Positions 46,209-55,315 are shown, numbered from the stretch's first letter. The stretch is DNA of 64,000 nt from an uncultured Eubacterium sp. (GCA_934320655.1 CAKRFN010000004.1:62001-126000), one strand, 5' to 3'. The notes: generated by a model not told the origin, from the sequence alone. Translations and numbers: made by a program.

Positions 46209-46979
46209 ATGAAAAAAATCTTTTTTATCGGAAAATTCAATGTTATCATGCAAAACATTTATCTGGCGATGTCCAGACAGTTTGATGTTCAGGTATGTCC
46301 GGTGGAGTATGAGATCATAGAGGGACTGTTTCAAATGATTTCACCGGAAATGGTACTGATCTCAACGATGGACTTTGGAGCGGAGCAGGAACGCATTTAC
46401 CAGATGCTTGCGGAGAAGTATGAGTGGGTGCCTGTCCTGAGCATCGGAAAAAAAGACGAATTGCGGCAGTTCTATGAGTTCACGCAAAAGGAGCAGTTCC
46501 ATGAGATTTACCGGCCGGTGAAGATTGGTGCGATCGTAGAAGAAACGGCACGTATTTTAGGCATTCCTGCCGATGCATATACCAGTAAAGAGGATGTGGC
46601 AAATGTCCGCAGCGGACCCAAAACGGTGCTGCTCGTAGACGACAGCGCGGTACAGCTCCGGCAGGTACGGGAGATTTTAAAGGATAAATACCGCGTGCTG
46701 ATGGTCCCGTCCGGACTGGCAGCGATGGATATCCTGTCAAAAGAAAAGCCGGATCTGATCTTCTTGGACTATGACATGCCGGTTGTCGACGGCAGGGTCA
46801 CATTGAAAAAAATCCGCGCAAACGACAGCTCAAAGGATATTCCGGTCGTATTTCTGTCGGCGATCAACAGCAAGGAAAAAATCCTTGCCGTCATGCATCT
46901 GAATCCGTCCGACTATCTGCTCAAGCCGGTAAACGCAAACCGTATTCTGGAGACCGCAGAGCGGATTATTGGAAAATGA
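46209..46979 (+). CDS. Tandem-receiver signalling protein (pseudo-receiver plus active receiver)
   Basis: A 256-residue protein without an output domain. The N-terminal half (1-120) looks like a receiver fold (KIFFIGKFNVIMQNIYLAMS, MVLISTMDFG, PVLSIGKKDE, EIYRPVKIGAI) but lacks the acidic pocket and phospho-Asp. The C-terminal half (about 135-256) is complete: VLLVDDSAVQ, Asp187 in LIFLDYDMPVVDG, VVFLSAINS and LLKPV. It follows the hybrid kinase by 30 bases and is closed by a terminator. It probably serves as a phosphate shuttle or sink for that kinase. Confidence 0.82.
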   Translation: MKKIFFIGKFNVIMQNIYLAMSRQFDVQVCPVEYEIIEGLFQMISPEMVLISTMDFGAEQERIYQMLAEKYEWVPVLSIGKKDELRQFYEFTQKEQFHEIYRPVKIGAIVEETARILGIPADAYTSKEDVANVRSGPKTVLLVDDSAVQLRQVREILKDKYRVLMVPSGLAAMDILSKEKPDLIFLDYDMPVVDGRVTLKKIRANDSSKDIPVVFLSAINSKEKILAVMHLNPSDYLLKPVNANRILETAERIIGK

Positions 46980-46990
46980 ACGGCTAACAA

Positions 46991-47025
46991 AAAGCGGCAT
47001 TTGTGTTTTTCACAGATGCCGCTTT
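46991..47025. terminator. Bidirectional terminator between the receiver protein and carB copy 2
   Basis: A 15-bp stem AAAGCGGCATTTGTG/CACAGATGCCGCTTT, with one G-T pair, around TTTTT. A- and T-rich flanks serve both convergent genes. Confidence 0.9.
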
Positions 47026-47034
47026 ATTTATGAT

Positions 47035-50000
47035 CTATTTATCTTTAATCTCTTTGTGGATCTCCTGCAATGATTTTACTTCTCCGTTGCCGTGCTGCTG
47101 TACATAGAGGATACCCTTTGCAGTAGCTTTGGCGGCGGCGATCGTCGTCACGTAGGGGATCTTTGCCTTGATTGCAGCTTTTCTCAGATAGCTGTCGTCG
47201 TGGATGCTGTCCTTGCCGACCGGAGAATTTACGATCAGGTCGAAGTCGCCGTTGGTAATCATATCGAGAATGTTCGGGCGGCCCTCCTGCAATTTCTTTA
47301 CAAGTGTGGCATCGATGCCTGCCTCTGTGATGATCTCGTAAGTATTTCCGGTTGCATAGATCTTGAATCCGGCATCCGCAAACAGCTTTGCGACCTCTGC
47401 GACCTCCGGCTTATCCTTGCGGTTGACGGAGATCAGTACGGAACCGCTAAGCGGCAGTCTGGTCTGTGTCGCCTCCTGTGCCTTGTAGAATGCCTCGCCG
47501 TAGTAGGTGGACAGTCCGAGCACTTCTCCGGTAGAACGCATCTCCGGTCCGAGGATCGGGTCTACCTCCGGGAACATATTGAACGGGAATACCGCCTCTT
47601 TCACGCCGTAGTAGGGGATGTCCTGTTCCTTTAATGCAGGTACGGGCGAAGGGTGTCCGGTCAGCTCGGAGGTGATGATATCGGTCGCGATCGGCACCAT
47701 GCGGATGTTGCAGACCTTGGAAACGAGCGGTACGGTACGTGATGCTCTCGGATTTGCCTCTAATACATAGACGCGGCCGTTTTCGATCGCATACTGCATA
47801 TTCATGAGTCCCCGGACATGCATTTCCTCGGCAATTTTCTTTGTATATTCTTTAATCGTAGCGACATTTTCCTCTGTGATGTGTACAGAAGGAATGATGC
47901 ATGCACTGTCGCCGGAATGGATGCCTGCGAGCTCGATATGCTCCATGACAGCCGGTACAAATGCATGTGTGCCGTCGCTGATCGCGTCTGCCTCACACTC
48001 AAGTGCGTGGTTTAAGAAACGGTCGATCAGGATCGGGCGGTCGGGAGTCACGCCGACAGCGGCATTCATGTAGCCGGCCATGCTCTCATCGTCATAAACG
48101 ACCTCCATACCGCGTCCGCCGAGGACGTACGAAGGACGAACCATAACCGGATAACCGATCTTGTTGGCAATAGTGATTGCCTCGTCCACCGTCGTAGCCA
48201 TGCCTGCTTCGGGCATCGGAATCTCTAATTTATCCATCATCGCACGGAACTGGTCACGATCCTCTGCCAGATCGATGACAGCGGGTGAAGTACCGAGGAT
48301 TTTTACGCCATTTTTCTCCAGCTCGGCAGCCAGATTTAACGGAGTCTGTCCGCCAAACTGGGCGATCACGCCGAGCGGCTGCTCTTTGTGATAAATACTC
48401 AACACATCCTCAAGCGTCAGAGGCTCGAAATACAACTTATCAGACGTATCGTAATCGGTAGAAACGGTCTCCGGATTGCAGTTTACGATGATCGTCTCAA
48501 AACCGAGCTTTTTCAGTGCGAGTGCCGCATGGACACAGCAGTAGTCGAACTCGATACCCTGACCGATACGGTTCGGGCCGCCGCCGAGGATCATGATCTT
48601 GGGCTTGTCAGTCTTTACAGGGTTCTTATCCGGCGCGTTGTAGGTCGAATAGTAGTAGGCGCTGTCCTTTGTACTGCTGACATGTACGCCCTCCCATGCT
48701 TCTTCGACACCGAGGGAGAGGCGCTTTTCGCGGATATCTGCCTCGGGGATTTCAAGGATCTGGCTTAAATATTTATCGGAAAAACCGTTCTTTTTTGCAG
48801 AAATAAGCGCTTCGTCGGAGGGCAGGGAGCCTTTGTTTTTGATCAGTGCTTCTTCTTCCTCGACCAGCTCCTTCATCTGGGTAACAAAATATTTCTTTAC
48901 CTTTGTAATATCATAGATTTCATCAACAGTTGCGCCTGCACGCAGTGCCTCGTACATGATAAAATGACGGTCACTGGACGGATGTGCGAGCATACGCAGC
49001 AGTTCTTCTTTGGATTTGGTATCATAATCTTTGGCATGTCCGAGCCCGTAACGTCCGGTCTCTAAGGAGCGGATCGCTTTCTGGAAAGCCTCTTTGTAGG
49101 TTTTGCCGATACTCATGACCTCGCCGACCGCGCGCATCTGTGTGCCGAGCTTGTCCTCGACACCTTTGAATTTTTCAAATGCCCAGCGTGCAAATTTGAT
49201 TACGATATAGTCGCCATCGGGCACATATTTGTCGAGTGTGCCGTATTTGCCGCATTCGATATCCTTTAAGGTCAGACCGGCTGCGAGCATTGCGGATACG
49301 AGTGCGATCGGGAAACCGGTCGCCTTACTTGCCAGTGCGGAAGAACGTGAAGTACGAGGATTGATCTCGATGACACAGATGCGGTCGGAAACCGGATCGT
49401 GTGCAAACTGCACGTTTGTTCCACCGATGACCTGCACAGAATCGACGATCTTATATGCCTGCTCCTGCAAACGCTTCTGCAATTCTTCCGAGATCGTGAG
49501 CATCGGTGCGGAACAGAAGGAGTCGCCCGTGTGTGTACCCATCGGGTCAATATTTTCGATAAAGCAGACCGTGATCATGTTGCCGTCAGCGTCACGGACA
49601 ACCTCGAGCTCGAGTTCCTCCCAGCCGAGGATGGATTCCTCGACAAGCACCTGTCCGACCAGACTTGCCTGTAGACCACGTGCACATACGGTCTTTAATT
49701 CTTCCTTATTATAAACGAGACCACCGCCGGCGCCGCCCATCGTATATGCGGGGCGCAGAACGACCGGATAGCCGAGACGATCAGCGATCGCGAGTGCCTC
49801 ATCGACACTGTAGGATACCTCGCTGCGTGCCATTTCCACGCCGATGGCATCCATGGATTTTTTGAATTCGATACGGTCCTCGCCGCGCTCGATGGCATCT
49901 ACCTGTACACCGATGACCTGTACGCCGTATTTTTCCAGAATGCCGGCATTTGCCAGCTCTGCGCACAGGTTCAGACCGGATTGTCCGCCGAGGTTCGGCA

Positions 50001-50259
50001 GCAGTGCGTCCGGGCGCTCTTTGGCGATGATCTGCTCAAGTCTGGAAACGTTGAGCGGCTCGATGTAGGTAACGTCAGCGATTTCGGGATCGGTCATGAT
50101 CGTGGCAGGGTTGGAATTGACCAGTACGATCTCATAACCGAGCTTGCGAAGTGCCTTACAAGCCTGTGTACCGGAATAGTCGAACTCGCACGCCTGACCG
50201 ATGATGATCGGACCGGAGCCGATGATCAGAACTTTGTTGATGTCTGTTCTCTTTGGCAT
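47035..50259 (-). CDS. carB2: Carbamoyl-phosphate synthase large subunit (copy 2, without carA)
   Basis: A 1074-residue second CarB with both ATP-grasp halves (KVLIIGSGPIIIGQACEFDYSGTQAC, LRPAYTMGGAGGGLV; KIMILGGGPNRIGQGIEFDYCC, VRPSYVLGGRGMEVV) and a complete MGS-like C-terminus. It differs from copy 1 through most of its length, so it is an old paralog rather than a recent duplication. No glutaminase subunit is next to it. It may share CarA, have its own elsewhere, or use free ammonia. A GAGGAGA site precedes the ATG at 50259. In Firmicutes with two sets, one serves arginine and one pyrimidine synthesis; which is which cannot be told here. Confidence 0.94.
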   Translation of the reverse strand: MPKRTDINKVLIIGSGPIIIGQACEFDYSGTQACKALRKLGYEIVLVNSNPATIMTDPEIADVTYIEPLNVSRLEQIIAKERPDALLPNLGGQSGLNLCAELANAGILEKYGVQVIGVQVDAIERGEDRIEFKKSMDAIGVEMARSEVSYSVDEALAIADRLGYPVVLRPAYTMGGAGGGLVYNKEELKTVCARGLQASLVGQVLVEESILGWEELELEVVRDADGNMITVCFIENIDPMGTHTGDSFCSAPMLTISEELQKRLQEQAYKIVDSVQVIGGTNVQFAHDPVSDRICVIEINPRTSRSSALASKATGFPIALVSAMLAAGLTLKDIECGKYGTLDKYVPDGDYIVIKFARWAFEKFKGVEDKLGTQMRAVGEVMSIGKTYKEAFQKAIRSLETGRYGLGHAKDYDTKSKEELLRMLAHPSSDRHFIMYEALRAGATVDEIYDITKVKKYFVTQMKELVEEEEALIKNKGSLPSDEALISAKKNGFSDKYLSQILEIPEADIREKRLSLGVEEAWEGVHVSSTKDSAYYYSTYNAPDKNPVKTDKPKIMILGGGPNRIGQGIEFDYCCVHAALALKKLGFETIIVNCNPETVSTDYDTSDKLYFEPLTLEDVLSIYHKEQPLGVIAQFGGQTPLNLAAELEKNGVKILGTSPAVIDLAEDRDQFRAMMDKLEIPMPEAGMATTVDEAITIANKIGYPVMVRPSYVLGGRGMEVVYDDESMAGYMNAAVGVTPDRPILIDRFLNHALECEADAISDGTHAFVPAVMEHIELAGIHSGDSACIIPSVHITEENVATIKEYTKKIAEEMHVRGLMNMQYAIENGRVYVLEANPRASRTVPLVSKVCNIRMVPIATDIITSELTGHPSPVPALKEQDIPYYGVKEAVFPFNMFPEVDPILGPEMRSTGEVLGLSTYYGEAFYKAQEATQTRLPLSGSVLISVNRKDKPEVAEVAKLFADAGFKIYATGNTYEIITEAGIDATLVKKLQEGRPNILDMITNGDFDLIVNSPVGKDSIHDDSYLRKAAIKAKIPYVTTIAAAKATAKGILYVQQHGNGEVKSLQEIHKEIKDK

Positions 50260-50422
50260 AAGTAATCTCCTCTATGATATATATTATTATTTTAAGTCTC
50301 GCTACTTATTATAGAATAAAAATAAGGAATTACATATAGTAAATTTAAGAAAATTAGAAATTTTTTTCAAAATGCGGAACACTGTGCTAGAATAAAAGCA
50401 TCTGAACGGAAAGGACAATGTT
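50260..50422. promoter_or_regulatory. Divergent promoter region of carB2 and mnmA
   Basis: On the minus strand TATAAT (50313-50308) stands 49 bases before carB2 with a poor -35. On the plus strand TAGAAT (50388-50393) lies 17 bases after TTTCAA (50365-50370) and 30 bases before mnmA. The region is very AT-rich. No operator dyad was seen. Confidence 0.5.
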
Positions 50423-51541
50423 ATGGATAAAAATATAAATGAGAATGCAAGCCACAAAAGCCCGGGGAAAGCCCTGATCGCGATGAGCGGCGGTGTCGAC
50501 AGCTCTGTTTCGGCGGCACTGATGATAAAAGACGGTTATGACTGCATCGGCATCACGATGAAGCTCTATGAAAACGAGACGATCGGCATGGAGCGTGAGG
50601 GCACTTGCTGCTCACTCTCGGATACCGAGGATGCCAGAAAAGTGTGCAGCAGGCTCGGCATGCCCTATTATGTGCTGAACTTCAAGGAGGATTTCGCAAA
50701 AAAAGTCATCGACCGGTTCGTGGCGGCATATGAGGCGGGCGATACGCCCAATCCGTGCATCGACTGCAACCGCTATATGAAATTTGATAAGCTCTATCAG
50801 CGTGCAAAGGAGCTCGACTGCGAATACATCGTGACCGGACATTATGCGCGTGTCGAATACGACAGCGCGCGCGGGCGTTATCTGCTCAAAAAGTCCAAAA
50901 ACGCCGCAAAGGATCAAAGCTACGTGCTCGCCTTTTTGGATCAGGAGCAGCTCGCGCATACGATCTTTCCGCTGGGCGGTTTCGCATCCAAGGAGGAAGT
51001 GCGCTGCATCGCGGACGATTACGGTTTTGTCAACGCCAGAAAGCATGACAGTCAGGACATCTGCTTTGTGCCGGACGGCGATTATGCGGATTTTATGCGC
51101 CATTACACCGGAAAAGACTATCCGGCGGGCGATTTCGTCACCGAGGATGGCAAAAAGCTCGGTGAGCACAAAGGGATCATCCGCTATACGATCGGACAGC
51201 GCAAAGGACTCGGACTGGCACTTCCGGCACCGCTGTATGTCTGCCGCAAGGACATGGAGCGCAACGAGGTCATTTTATCCCCCGAGGACGCGCTGTTTAC
51301 AACGACCTGCATTGTCGATGATTTTAACTGGATCGCGTATGAGCAGCCGTCAGAGCCGGTGCGCGTGACCGCAAAGACCAGATACCGTGCAAAGGAAGCG
51401 CCTGCGACCGCGCGTGTTCTGGAGGATGGCAGGGTGGAGCTTGTTTTTGATGAGCCGCAGCGCGCGATCACGACCGGGCAGGCAGCCGTACTCTATGACG
51501 GCGAGGAGGTCGTCGGCGGAGGCACGATCGTACTTGCATAA
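50423..51541 (+). CDS. mnmA: tRNA-specific 2-thiouridylase MnmA
   Basis: A 372-residue enzyme that puts sulfur on U34 of Lys, Glu and Gln tRNAs. The ATP pyrophosphatase loop SGGVDSS is at residues 22-28. The two catalytic cysteines are in TPNPCIDCN (about 113) and SQDICFV (about 214). The GQRKGLGL segment and the C-terminal beta-barrel (QRAITTGQAAVLYDGEEVVGGGTI) are typical. Length is normal. The recombinase module begins just after its stop codon, so the end of mnmA may be the insertion point. Confidence 0.96.
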   Translation: MDKNINENASHKSPGKALIAMSGGVDSSVSAALMIKDGYDCIGITMKLYENETIGMEREGTCCSLSDTEDARKVCSRLGMPYYVLNFKEDFAKKVIDRFVAAYEAGDTPNPCIDCNRYMKFDKLYQRAKELDCEYIVTGHYARVEYDSARGRYLLKKSKNAAKDQSYVLAFLDQEQLAHTIFPLGGFASKEEVRCIADDYGFVNARKHDSQDICFVPDGDYADFMRHYTGKDYPAGDFVTEDGKKLGEHKGIIRYTIGQRKGLGLALPAPLYVCRKDMERNEVILSPEDALFTTTCIVDDFNWIAYEQPSEPVRVTAKTRYRAKEAPATARVLEDGRVELVFDEPQRAITTGQAAVLYDGEEVVGGGTIVLA

Positions 51542-51563
51542 AATATCTCAATATGAGATATTT
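51541..51563. repeat. Perfect 10-bp palindrome at the end of mnmA
   Basis: AAATATCTCA-ata-TGAGATATTT directly after and overlapping the mnmA stop. There is no T-run. It lies at the left edge of the recombinase module and could be a recombinase binding dyad, an mRNA 3' hairpin, or an operator. Confidence 0.7.
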
Positions 51564-51607
51564 ATATGAGCATCCGGGTGTGTAATACATTCAAAAGAGG
51601 AAAAAAT

Positions 51608-52693
51608 ATGCAAGTACAAAAAGTGAATAAAAATGGAACGGCCTATTGGGTGCTGCTTGACGATGACATGCACCTGGTCGACCCGGTATGCGAATTTTTA
51701 GACTTTCAGCGCAAGATCGACCGCGCTGACAATACACTGCGCGCCTATGCGCTGGATCTGAAGATCTATTGGGAATTTCTGGCAAAAAAGTGCCTGAGAT
51801 TCGATGATGCACCCGTATCGATCGATACGATGGCTGATTTTGTCGATGATCTGCGGCAGGGTGCCCGTGCGGGGGAACTGCTGCATGTGACTGGCAGCCG
51901 GACGAACCGCAGCATCAACCGGATACTGAGCAGCGTGCACAGCTTTTACCGCTATGAACAGATGAGCGGACGCTGTCAGCATCCATCTTTTTATGAAACA
52001 GTCTCTGACACTGCACCACTGTATCAGGGCTATCTCATTCATACCCATGCAAAAAAACAGACAAAAAAATCCATGGTGAAGCTAAAAGAGAGCCAGACAC
52101 AGGCACGGATCGTAACGGAGGAGGAGTTTTTGCGGTTTGTCGCTGCGCTGTCCGGACGGCGTGACCGGCTGTTGTTTTATGTGCTGTACTATACCGGTGC
52201 GCGCATTCAGGAGGCGCTCGATCTTGAAACAGGGATGCTGCCGGTGCCGGATGATGACCATGCCGTCGGGGTTTTGCGCCAGATCCGGTCAAAGGGGAAA
52301 CGGCGTGATCTGTACGCGCCGATGTTTCTCATCCGTGAACTGTATGCATTTGTGTATGAGCCGGATGCCGCCGACAAAAAACGGAAATATGTGTTTGTCG
52401 CGGAAAAATCAAACTATGCGGGCAGACAGCTCACCTACCATGCCGCCTATGATATGATGCGGCGCACGCAGGAATGCCTCGGCATGGAATTCCATTTTCA
52501 CGATCTGCGCCATACCTTCTGCACGGGACTGATCGAGCAGGGCGTAGACACCGCGATCGTGCAGCAGGTGATGGGACATGCGCATCTCTATACGACAAAA
52601 AGGTATGTGCACCTGTCAGACCGGTATGTGATGGCACATCTCACTGACTACTGGGAGCAGTGGAAGGGAGGCGTGGATCATGACATCTGTTAG
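51608..52693 (+). CDS. Tyrosine recombinase 1 of a three-recombinase module
   Basis: A 361-residue site-specific recombinase (TnpA-like). The start at 51608 follows AGAGGA; the upstream ATG at 51566 lacks a site. The N-terminal SAM-like core-binding domain (CEFLDFQRKIDRADNTLRAYALDLKIYWEFL) precedes the catalytic domain. The catalytic residues are complete: Arg in YYTGARIQEAL, the His-x-x-Arg box HDLRHTF, MGHAHLYTTKRY with the nucleophilic Tyr. It overlaps the next gene by 14 bases, so the module is translated as a unit. Confidence 0.92.
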   Translation: MQVQKVNKNGTAYWVLLDDDMHLVDPVCEFLDFQRKIDRADNTLRAYALDLKIYWEFLAKKCLRFDDAPVSIDTMADFVDDLRQGARAGELLHVTGSRTNRSINRILSSVHSFYRYEQMSGRCQHPSFYETVSDTAPLYQGYLIHTHAKKQTKKSMVKLKESQTQARIVTEEEFLRFVAALSGRRDRLLFYVLYYTGARIQEALDLETGMLPVPDDDHAVGVLRQIRSKGKRRDLYAPMFLIRELYAFVYEPDAADKKRKYVFVAEKSNYAGRQLTYHAAYDMMRRTQECLGMEFHFHDLRHTFCTGLIEQGVDTAIVQQVMGHAHLYTTKRYVHLSDRYVMAHLTDYWEQWKGGVDHDIC

Positions 52694-53675
52694 ACCGATG
52701 AGCGACCGGTGGATCTATACCGAGCGGGATACATCCTCCGCGTGGTATGGAAGAAATTATTGCTTTGATCTGAGCTTTGTGCGAAGTGAAACGCTGCGCA
52801 GGGAATTGCGGGAATATGTGTGGGATCAGTATCGCCGCCGGATCAAAAAGCCTGCGACGCTGCGGCAGGAGATCTGCTGGATGCGCTATTATGAGCGCTG
52901 GCTGTACAGTCGGGAGATTGGTTCGCTCGCACGGATCACGCGCGCGGATGCGGAAGGCTTTGTGTCATTTTTGCATGTGTGTGTTTCAAAAAAGACCGGG
53001 CGCCCGCTCAGCATTTTGTCACAAAAGCATATTTACCAGACGATTTGCGGAATCTACCGCTGGTATGCGTGCCGCAGGAAAGAATATACAAGGCTGTTGC
53101 TGTTGTTTCCGGCGGATGTATATCCGGGCGCGCGCGGTGCGCAAAAAATAACACCGGTTGACAGCGAACAGGTGCGGCAGGCGATGTGTGTGCTGGAACA
53201 TCAGAAAAATGAGTGTCTGCGTGTGGGCGGTGCACTGATTTTGATGACGGGACTGGCAACGGGCGACCTGCTGACACTTCGTGTGGATGCATTGCAGACA
53301 AATGAGACCGGCTGCTATGTGCGTTACTACGATCATAAAAAACAGCGGTATTGTGTGCTTCCGGTCAGTCCGGAGAGTACGGCGACATGGCAGCGGTTGT
53401 GTGAACAGACAAAAACGCTGCGCGCGGAGGCACCGGATGCGTATCGCATGAGACTGTTTTTATATCGGGACAGAACCGGCAGGGTAAAACCGATGAATCC
53501 CGATCTGTTTCGTTACTGGCTGCGGCGGGCGCAGCAGACATCCGACGCACCTGTGACTTGTACGATGCTGCGGGAGTTTTTGTTGTGTGATCTGCGGGAG
53601 CAGCAGGTGCCGCCCGCGGTGATCCATGAGCTGACCGGCTGCGGGCTGTTTGCGGAGAGGAGGCATGTGGTATGA
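52680..53675 (+). CDS. Tyrosine recombinase 2, catalytically degenerate
   Basis: A 331-residue recombinase-fold protein. The N-terminal domain (RRIKKPATLRQEICWMRYYERWL) and core fold are recognisable. The catalytic Arg I site reads TGLATGDLL instead of TGLRxxEL. The HxxR box reads TMLREF, which keeps the Arg but loses the His. The protein ends in TGCGLFAERRHVV, with no Tyr nucleophile. It therefore cannot cut DNA by itself and probably acts as a structural partner of its two neighbours. It overlaps them by 14 and 4 bases. Confidence 0.82.
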   Translation: MTSVRPMSDRWIYTERDTSSAWYGRNYCFDLSFVRSETLRRELREYVWDQYRRRIKKPATLRQEICWMRYYERWLYSREIGSLARITRADAEGFVSFLHVCVSKKTGRPLSILSQKHIYQTICGIYRWYACRRKEYTRLLLLFPADVYPGARGAQKITPVDSEQVRQAMCVLEHQKNECLRVGGALILMTGLATGDLLTLRVDALQTNETGCYVRYYDHKKQRYCVLPVSPESTATWQRLCEQTKTLRAEAPDAYRMRLFLYRDRTGRVKPMNPDLFRYWLRRAQQTSDAPVTCTMLREFLLCDLREQQVPPAVIHELTGCGLFAERRHVV

Positions 53676-54811
53676 CGAATGTAAATCTCACAAATACGGC
53701 ACAACTGCCTTATGTAGAGCAGTTTGACGGCTGCGTGGCCACGGATTTGTGGCGCGACGACTGGTATCTGTACGACTGCGCACCAAAAGGGACAGTTCCG
53801 GTCAGGCAGATCCATCTGCATTTTTCGGACCGCGCGGGGCAGCAGGTAAAAAAACTCGTCAAACAGTATGCATTCTGGCGGCTCGGCAGGGTAAAACCGG
53901 TTACGGTACGGCTGGAACTGACCGAGCGCATCAGCCATTGGGAACGCTATCTATGTGCGCGAAAAATTACAGATCCGGCGCAATTTACAGCGGCGGATTA
54001 CGGTTCCTTTTTATTCTGGCTGTACGCCGGAGGTTTTCGCGGGGAGCATTGTGAGCGGATTTTATCGACAATCCATCTGTTGCTGCAAACCGGACAACGG
54101 CTCGGCTGGCGGGTGACACAGGCAGAGCTGCCGCGGCAGTGGAACAGCGGAATACGTCCGCAACGGGCAACAGAGGAATGTGGCTTTGCCCGACCGATCC
54201 CAACGCACATCTACGAACGTATTATCAGACATGCCAAAACGGACGAGAAGGATGAGATCACGCGCTGCGGGATTCTCGTCCAGAGCCAGACCGGGCTTCG
54301 GATCAGTGAAGTGCTGTCGCTTCGCACGGACTGTCTGCGGCGGGGAGCAGACGGCAGATGGAGACTGCGCTATTGCCTGAAAAAAACACAGCGCGGCGAT
54401 CCGGTGATGCGTGAGACAGTTGCCAATGAGATTGTCTGTGAGGCGGTCGGACGGCTGCGGCGGGCAACGGAAAAACTGCGCACGGAGAGTGGCAGAGCGG
54501 AGCTGTTTCTTGTCAGGAATCATGGCATCCGCCCGCCGTCACAGGCGAACTGGAACCGCGGAAGGCTGTATCATTTTATGAAGCGCTGGGACATACGGGA
54601 TGAAAATGGGCATATTTATGAGCTGCATTCGCATCAGTTCCGCGCGACCTATGTCACCGGACGGCTGTTGGAGGGCGAACCGATAGCAGCGCTGCAGGAA
54701 AAGCTCGGACATGTCACGGCGGAAATGACCATGCATTATGTCCATGTGAGTGAACCGCAGATGCAGGCGTATCTGGAGCCGTATTTGGGCGTGAAGGAGG
54801 TCGTGCGATGA
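53672..54811 (+). CDS. Tyrosine recombinase 3 of the module
   Basis: A 379-residue recombinase (TnpB-like) with intact active site: TGLRISEVLSL, HSHQFRATYVTGRL, LGHVTAEMTMHYVHV with the Tyr nucleophile. Its ATG overlaps the stop of recombinase 2 by 4 bases and its stop overlaps the small fourth gene by 4 bases. Such trios occur in RIT elements and, with a small TnpC-like protein, in Tn554 relatives. The first 100 residues are variable, as expected for the DNA-specificity part. Confidence 0.9.
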   Translation: MTNVNLTNTAQLPYVEQFDGCVATDLWRDDWYLYDCAPKGTVPVRQIHLHFSDRAGQQVKKLVKQYAFWRLGRVKPVTVRLELTERISHWERYLCARKITDPAQFTAADYGSFLFWLYAGGFRGEHCERILSTIHLLLQTGQRLGWRVTQAELPRQWNSGIRPQRATEECGFARPIPTHIYERIIRHAKTDEKDEITRCGILVQSQTGLRISEVLSLRTDCLRRGADGRWRLRYCLKKTQRGDPVMRETVANEIVCEAVGRLRRATEKLRTESGRAELFLVRNHGIRPPSQANWNRGRLYHFMKRWDIRDENGHIYELHSHQFRATYVTGRLLEGEPIAALQEKLGHVTAEMTMHYVHVSEPQMQAYLEPYLGVKEVVR

Positions 54812-55242
54812 CAGGACAGAAGGAACAGAAAGGGCAGAAGACAGGTGCAGCAGGTCTGAATGCCTATGCGAAACAGAAAAACCGTCAGACGATCGAAACG
54901 GTCAACCGTGTGCTCGATGAGTTGAACGCGCAGGACGCGCCGGTCAATTTTGAGATTGTGGCAAAGCTGGCAGGCGTATCGCGCGGAACGCTGTACAACA
55001 ATCAGGAACTGTGTGAGCGCATCCGGCGGCTGCGCGCGGGCGGTACGCAGCAGAGCTGTGACAGTCTGCGGGAGAAAAACCGCAGGCAGGAGGAAAAAAT
55101 GCACGCCATGCGCAGACAGATCCGCAGTCTGGAGGATGAAAAGAAAAAACTGATTGTACAGTTACTCGATCACGAGCAGCTGCGCAGGGAAAACGACAGA
55201 TTGAGGGAGGTGCTGCGGGCAGTCGGTTATCTTGATTTTTGA
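54808..55242 (+). CDS. TnpC/DUF6262-like small protein of the recombinase module
   Basis: A 144-residue basic protein. A short helix-turn-helix-like segment (VNFEIVAKLAGVSRGTLYNNQELCERIRRL, about 50-80) is followed by a coiled coil (about 88-136, REKNRRQEEKMHAMRRQIRSLEDEKKKLIVQLLDHEQL). This layout matches the Tn554 TnpC/DUF6262 family, which improves transposition efficiency and orientation choice. It is translationally coupled to recombinase 3 and ends the module. Confidence 0.82.
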   Translation: MTGQKEQKGQKTGAAGLNAYAKQKNRQTIETVNRVLDELNAQDAPVNFEIVAKLAGVSRGTLYNNQELCERIRRLRAGGTQQSCDSLREKNRRQEEKMHAMRRQIRSLEDEKKKLIVQLLDHEQLRRENDRLREVLRAVGYLDF

Positions 55243-55260
55243 GTATGTGTGTGCTAAGAT
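55232..55260 (+). promoter_or_regulatory. Promoter-like sequence inside the tnpC end
   Basis: TTGATT (55232-55237), a 17-bp spacer and TAAGAT (55255-55260). A transcript would meet the hairpin at 55277-55306 within 40 bases, so expression of the hydrolase from here would need read-through. Confidence 0.5.
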
Positions 55261-55276
55261 AACGATAGTTACATAT

Positions 55277-55306
55277 TTAAAAAGCCGCTGAAAGGCGGCT
55301 TTTTAA
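55277..55306 (+). terminator. Terminator of the recombinase module
   Basis: The stem TTAAAAAGCCGC/GCGGCTTTTTAA, 12 bp, with a 6-base loop; the T-run forms the 3' arm. Confidence 0.9.
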
Positions 55307-55315
55307 AAGACTTGC

